DNA of 8,920 nt from Actinomycetota bacterium. Lineage in GTDB: Bacteria > Actinomycetota > Actinomycetes > Nanopelagicales > Nanopelagicaceae. Below the pieces are notes generated by a model. It ran no database searches, had not been told where the DNA came from, and saw only the letters and a program-made list of their open reading frames with translations. Location of the stretch: NCBI GenBank assembly GCA_947487595.1, contig CANKXJ010000028.1, positions 1 to 8,920 on the forward strand, given 5' to 3'. Made by a program: the position numbers and the translations under genes. This document shows positions 6,668-8,920 of the stretch, piece after piece; position 1 is the stretch's first letter, and every line of letters begins with the position of its first letter.

Positions 6668-8521
6668 CTAGCGAACTACCACTGTGAATTCTGGAGTTAG
6701 AACCTGTTCATCTTTGGTAGTGATTTGGACTCGCAATTTTGTAACTCCCCTCTTAACCTCAATGATACTAATTTGAAATTCTCCACTAGTTCCAGTAGTT
6801 GTAGCAGTGCCTATATTTTGCCACTTACCTGAAATATATTTCTGAAGCACTACTACTTGTCCCGCCAAAACTGGCAAAAGTGTTCCCTTGATAGTTAACT
6901 CCCTGCCGGACTTAACTGTGGTTGGGCGATCTAGAATTATTCGAGAAAGTAGGACAACTTTTCCTTCATTACTCAATGACTCTGCTCGTTCCCACGTGCC
7001 TTGAGTAGTAAATCTGAATGAAGCACTGGCTCCAATAGTTATAGGGATACTTACTGTTCCATCCATTGCGCTAGTGAGTTCGGCAATAGGAGTCCATGTA
7101 TTTTCATTCACTCGTTTAATTTCAAGGCCCACTGGTATTCCTGCAACAGGTGATTTGTCTTTAAGTGTAAGAGCTCCTCGCAAGGTGAATACTCCCCCAT
7201 AAAACGTGCCCTTACTGTTTACTTGTTCAATAGTGAGTGTGCTCAAAACAGTATCAGGGGCAATTGCTAGCGCAACATTTCGCATAGCTGTAGTTGCTGC
7301 CAGATCTTCCATTCCAAGTGTCCATAGTGCAGCACCACCTAAACGATATTTAGCCACAAGGTTCATGCGCTCTAGATAACTACGATCATTTTGATACCAA
7401 ACGGTGCGATTGACTGTGCAGGCTGTTGCTGCACCTTTAGCCGTTAATCCATTAAATGTTTGTTGGTAAGAATAAGTAGCCTCACTGCTTTTCACATCAA
7501 AAGTTGGAACTGCTAAATCAATCGCTGCTTTTGCAGTTGCATAATTCATTCTAAATGTTGCAGCTTTTGCTCCAACTTTTAACCCCGGTGGAGCCGTGGC
7601 TGGGCATGTTCCAACAACACTCGTTATCCAATCTCGACCATAACCAGGAAGGCCAATGAAAACTTTTGATGCAGGCATAATTGAAATTGCATACTGAAGG
7701 GTTTTTTCAGTCCAACTAATAGGGCCAATAGGACCAGCTTTAGCAACGGAATAGTCATAGGTCATGATTCGTAAGCGATCAATACTTGAAGCAATCTCTG
7801 CCCATGAATAAACGTAATAGCCCTTTTGTTTTTCTGCTGGATTAAAAGCATATGGTGCAGATATAGAAAGTAGTTTCTGCTGAGCACGCAAAGCCACGCT
7901 TAGTTCTTTTACAAATAAAACCCAGTTAGGGGCGGTTTTTGGCCATGTTATATTTCCATCCACAAATGCAAAGCCTTCAAAATCTAAGTCAATTCCATCA
8001 AATGAATACTTGTTCACTAAATCCACAATTGATTTGACAATAGTTGTCCGAACTTCAGGCTTAGCTAGATAGCCAGATAAGACTAATTTATCGGTGCCGT
8101 CGGTAATAGTTGGAATTAATTTTAATCCACTCTTGCGCATTAAACAGATTGTGTCGGCGATTGGCCATGATGGATTGGCTGTTGAATAGTCATCTCTGAT
8201 CAAGGTAGGGCTTTTTAATGTGTACCAGAAAGGCATTACTTCTTTCATTAAATCTTTATTTGTGAACAAATATGAAGAATTAAGGAGTGCATTGTCTTCA
8301 GCCGAATATTCGTTAGCTTCACAAGTAATGGGTGAATTGGTAGCTGGTGTTGGAAGTGCCGGTAGTTTCTTAATAAATGGTATTACTGTTTTTACCGAGT
8401 AATAAGGAATCCAGCCAGAAACTATTTTGCGGGGTTGATTTTCCGCTGCTATTGCATGTGGAGTTAATGAAATTATCATTAGTAAAGCAAGAGCAATATA
8501 TGAACTACGCCTCATCTTCAC
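6668..8521 (-). CDS. Secreted glycoside hydrolase family 18 protein with C-terminal Ig-like domains
   Basis: The precursor is 617 aa. Residues 1-26 are a Sec signal peptide (basic MKMRR, hydrophobic ALALLMIISL, AIAA cleavage region) with no lipobox. The GH18 barrel covers about 33-415. The catalytic DGIDLDFE lies at 175-182 with acid E182, followed by MTYDYS (253-258), GLPGYGRDW (290-298) and GGAALWTLGMED (395-406). All active-site motifs are intact. Four cysteines (67, 126, 306, 368) could form disulfides. About 430-617 look like two beta-rich Ig-like modules (LRGALTLK..., IKGTLLP...GQVVVLQKY). GH18 enzymes cut beta-1,4-GlcNAc links in chitin or, in SleL/YaaH types, peptidoglycan; the substrate here is unknown, and LysM domains are absent. 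The GTG at 8521 forms GTGA with the upstream stop; the ATG at 8515 is an alternative start. Confidence 0.92.
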   Translation of the reverse strand: MKMRRSSYIALALLMIISLTPHAIAAENQPRKIVSGWIPYYSVKTVIPFIKKLPALPTPATNSPITCEANEYSAEDNALLNSSYLFTNKDLMKEVMPFWYTLKSPTLIRDDYSTANPSWPIADTICLMRKSGLKLIPTITDGTDKLVLSGYLAKPEVRTTIVKSIVDLVNKYSFDGIDLDFEGFAFVDGNITWPKTAPNWVLFVKELSVALRAQQKLLSISAPYAFNPAEKQKGYYVYSWAEIASSIDRLRIMTYDYSVAKAGPIGPISWTEKTLQYAISIMPASKVFIGLPGYGRDWITSVVGTCPATAPPGLKVGAKAATFRMNYATAKAAIDLAVPTFDVKSSEATYSYQQTFNGLTAKGAATACTVNRTVWYQNDRSYLERMNLVAKYRLGGAALWTLGMEDLAATTAMRNVALAIAPDTVLSTLTIEQVNSKGTFYGGVFTLRGALTLKDKSPVAGIPVGLEIKRVNENTWTPIAELTSAMDGTVSIPITIGASASFRFTTQGTWERAESLSNEGKVVLLSRIILDRPTTVKSGRELTIKGTLLPVLAGQVVVLQKYISGKWQNIGTATTTGTSGEFQISIIEVKRGVTKLRVQITTKDEQVLTPEFTVVVR

Positions 8522-8787
8522 TTATCTTCTGGTTCGGGCTTTAACCCTGCATAAATCTCTTTGCATGTTGGGCAGATTGGATATTTCTCTGGATCGCGAG
8601 AAGGAATCCACTTCTTGCCACACAGAGCTCTGACAGCTTTTCCAGTCACGGCAGATTCTGTGATCTTTTCCTTCTTCACATAATGCGAAAATCGATCATG
8701 GCCACCATCATCTTCTTCAAGGTCGGGTCTAGTTAAGAGATCGGTATCAGAATCCGTCTCAATTCCACGCTTTCCAAAGAGGCCCAT
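8518..8787 (-). CDS. DUF3039 family zinc-ribbon-like protein
   Basis: This 89-aa cytosolic protein belongs to an actinobacteria-restricted family of unknown function. The family core is DRFSHYVKKEKITESAVTG (31-49), ALCGKKWIPSRDPEKYP (54-70) and ICPTCKEIYAGL (71-82). C56, C72 and C75, with H35 or H30, could bind one zinc ion. The N-terminal 30 residues and the tail are acidic. It is the first gene of the minus-strand run, with no strong ribosome site or clear promoter before its ATG at 8787. Its TGA stop overlaps the GTG start of the GH18 gene. The family assignment is firm; nothing in the sequence indicates the substrate or partner. Confidence 0.9.
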   Translation of the reverse strand: MGLFGKRGIETDSDTDLLTRPDLEEDDGGHDRFSHYVKKEKITESAVTGKAVRALCGKKWIPSRDPEKYPICPTCKEIYAGLKPEPEDK

Positions 8788-8806
8788 GAGGTTGATAAGA
8801 ATACCT

Positions 8807-8835
8807 TTGGCGATGGCAAAACTACCTAGTAGAAT
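8807..8835 (+). promoter_or_regulatory. Sigma70-type promoter for a leaderless transcript
   Basis: TTGGCG at 8807-8812 and TAGAAT at 8830-8835 are separated by exactly 17 nt. The ATG at 8842 begins 6 nt beyond the -10 hexamer, which is where transcription should start. No Shine-Dalgarno sequence precedes the ATG. Both facts suggest that the mRNA begins at or next to its start codon, as is common in Actinobacteria. Confidence 0.6.
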
Positions 8836-8841
8836 TCACAA

Positions 8842-8920
8842 ATGAAGGACTTACTGCGCACACAAGATCTCAGCCGCGATGATGTTGAGCTTTTGCTGGA
8901 AACCGCTGCGGCATTTGCCG
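8842..8920 (+). CDS. N-terminus of a probable aspartate/ornithine carbamoyltransferase (cut by window end)
   Basis: Only 26 codons are inside the window: MKDLLRTQDLSRDDVELLLE, then TAAAFA. The pattern of a hydrophobic pair, a short polar stretch, D-L-S and an amphipathic helix ending in Ala-rich sequence is typical of the start of ornithine (ArgF) and aspartate (PyrB) carbamoyltransferases, which transfer carbamoyl phosphate in arginine or pyrimidine synthesis. The signature STRT and HPTQ motifs lie beyond the window, so the two cannot be told apart and another family is possible. The gene is divergent from the DUF3039 operon across a 54-bp gap that contains its promoter. Confidence 0.6.
   Translation, partial: MKDLLRTQDLSRDDVELLLETAAAFA

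Noticed and set aside
8788..8841. Minus-strand promoter for the DUF3039 operon
   Set aside because: TATTCT (minus strand, 8803-8798) resembles a -10 box but has no matching -35 hexamer at a suitable distance. The promoter is probably here, but it cannot be pinned down.

Overview
The window reads as chromosomal DNA from a free-living, low-to-mid GC actinobacterium with a compact genome. DUF3039 and DUF2017 proteins and an actinobacterial-type ClpS (W-D-D-P-V-N-L-M-T-Y-V core) point to Actinobacteria. Base composition well below that of typical soil actinobacteria, very short intergenic gaps and histone-H1-like lysine/alanine tails suggest a streamlined freshwater lineage such as Nanopelagicales (acI). 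The phylum is well supported; the order is inference.

Layout. From 102 to 2672 there is a two-gene plus-strand unit: a DivIVA-like coiled-coil protein with a lysine-rich tail, then a membrane O-acyltransferase fused to an SGNH esterase-like domain. It meets the minus-strand genes at a bidirectional terminator around 2696-2722. From 8787 down to 2734 everything is on the minus strand, in transcription order: DUF3039 zinc-ribbon protein, secreted GH18 glycosidase, ClpS, DUF2017, MurI, RNase PH, RdgB, and a membrane protein with an H1-like lysine-rich N-terminus and an external FN3-like domain. Four of these junctions overlap or nearly touch (GTGA, TAGtcATG, ATGA, TAGTG), so most of the run is probably one operon. 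At 8842 a divergent plus-strand gene starts; it looks like the N-terminus of an aspartate/ornithine carbamoyltransferase and has a promoter placed for leaderless transcription.

How the genes fit together. ClpS feeds N-degron substrates to ClpAP/ClpCP-type proteases. MurI supplies D-glutamate for peptidoglycan. RNase PH trims tRNA 3' ends. RdgB removes deaminated purine nucleotides. This is a shortened form of the Mycobacterium tuberculosis Rv1331-Rv1341 neighbourhood (clpS, DUF2017, ..., murI, ..., rphA, rdgB), with the sulfur-transfer genes (mec, cysO, cysM), the rhomboid gene and the Rv1339 gene absent from between DUF2017, murI and rph. The envelope theme recurs: GH18, MurI, acyltransferase/SGNH, and two coiled-coil or membrane proteins with DNA-binding-like tails.

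No CRISPR array, insertion sequence, phage gene, tRNA or rRNA was seen. The most unusual items are the two lysine-tail proteins flanking the acyltransferase, in particular the one that could tether DNA to the membrane.
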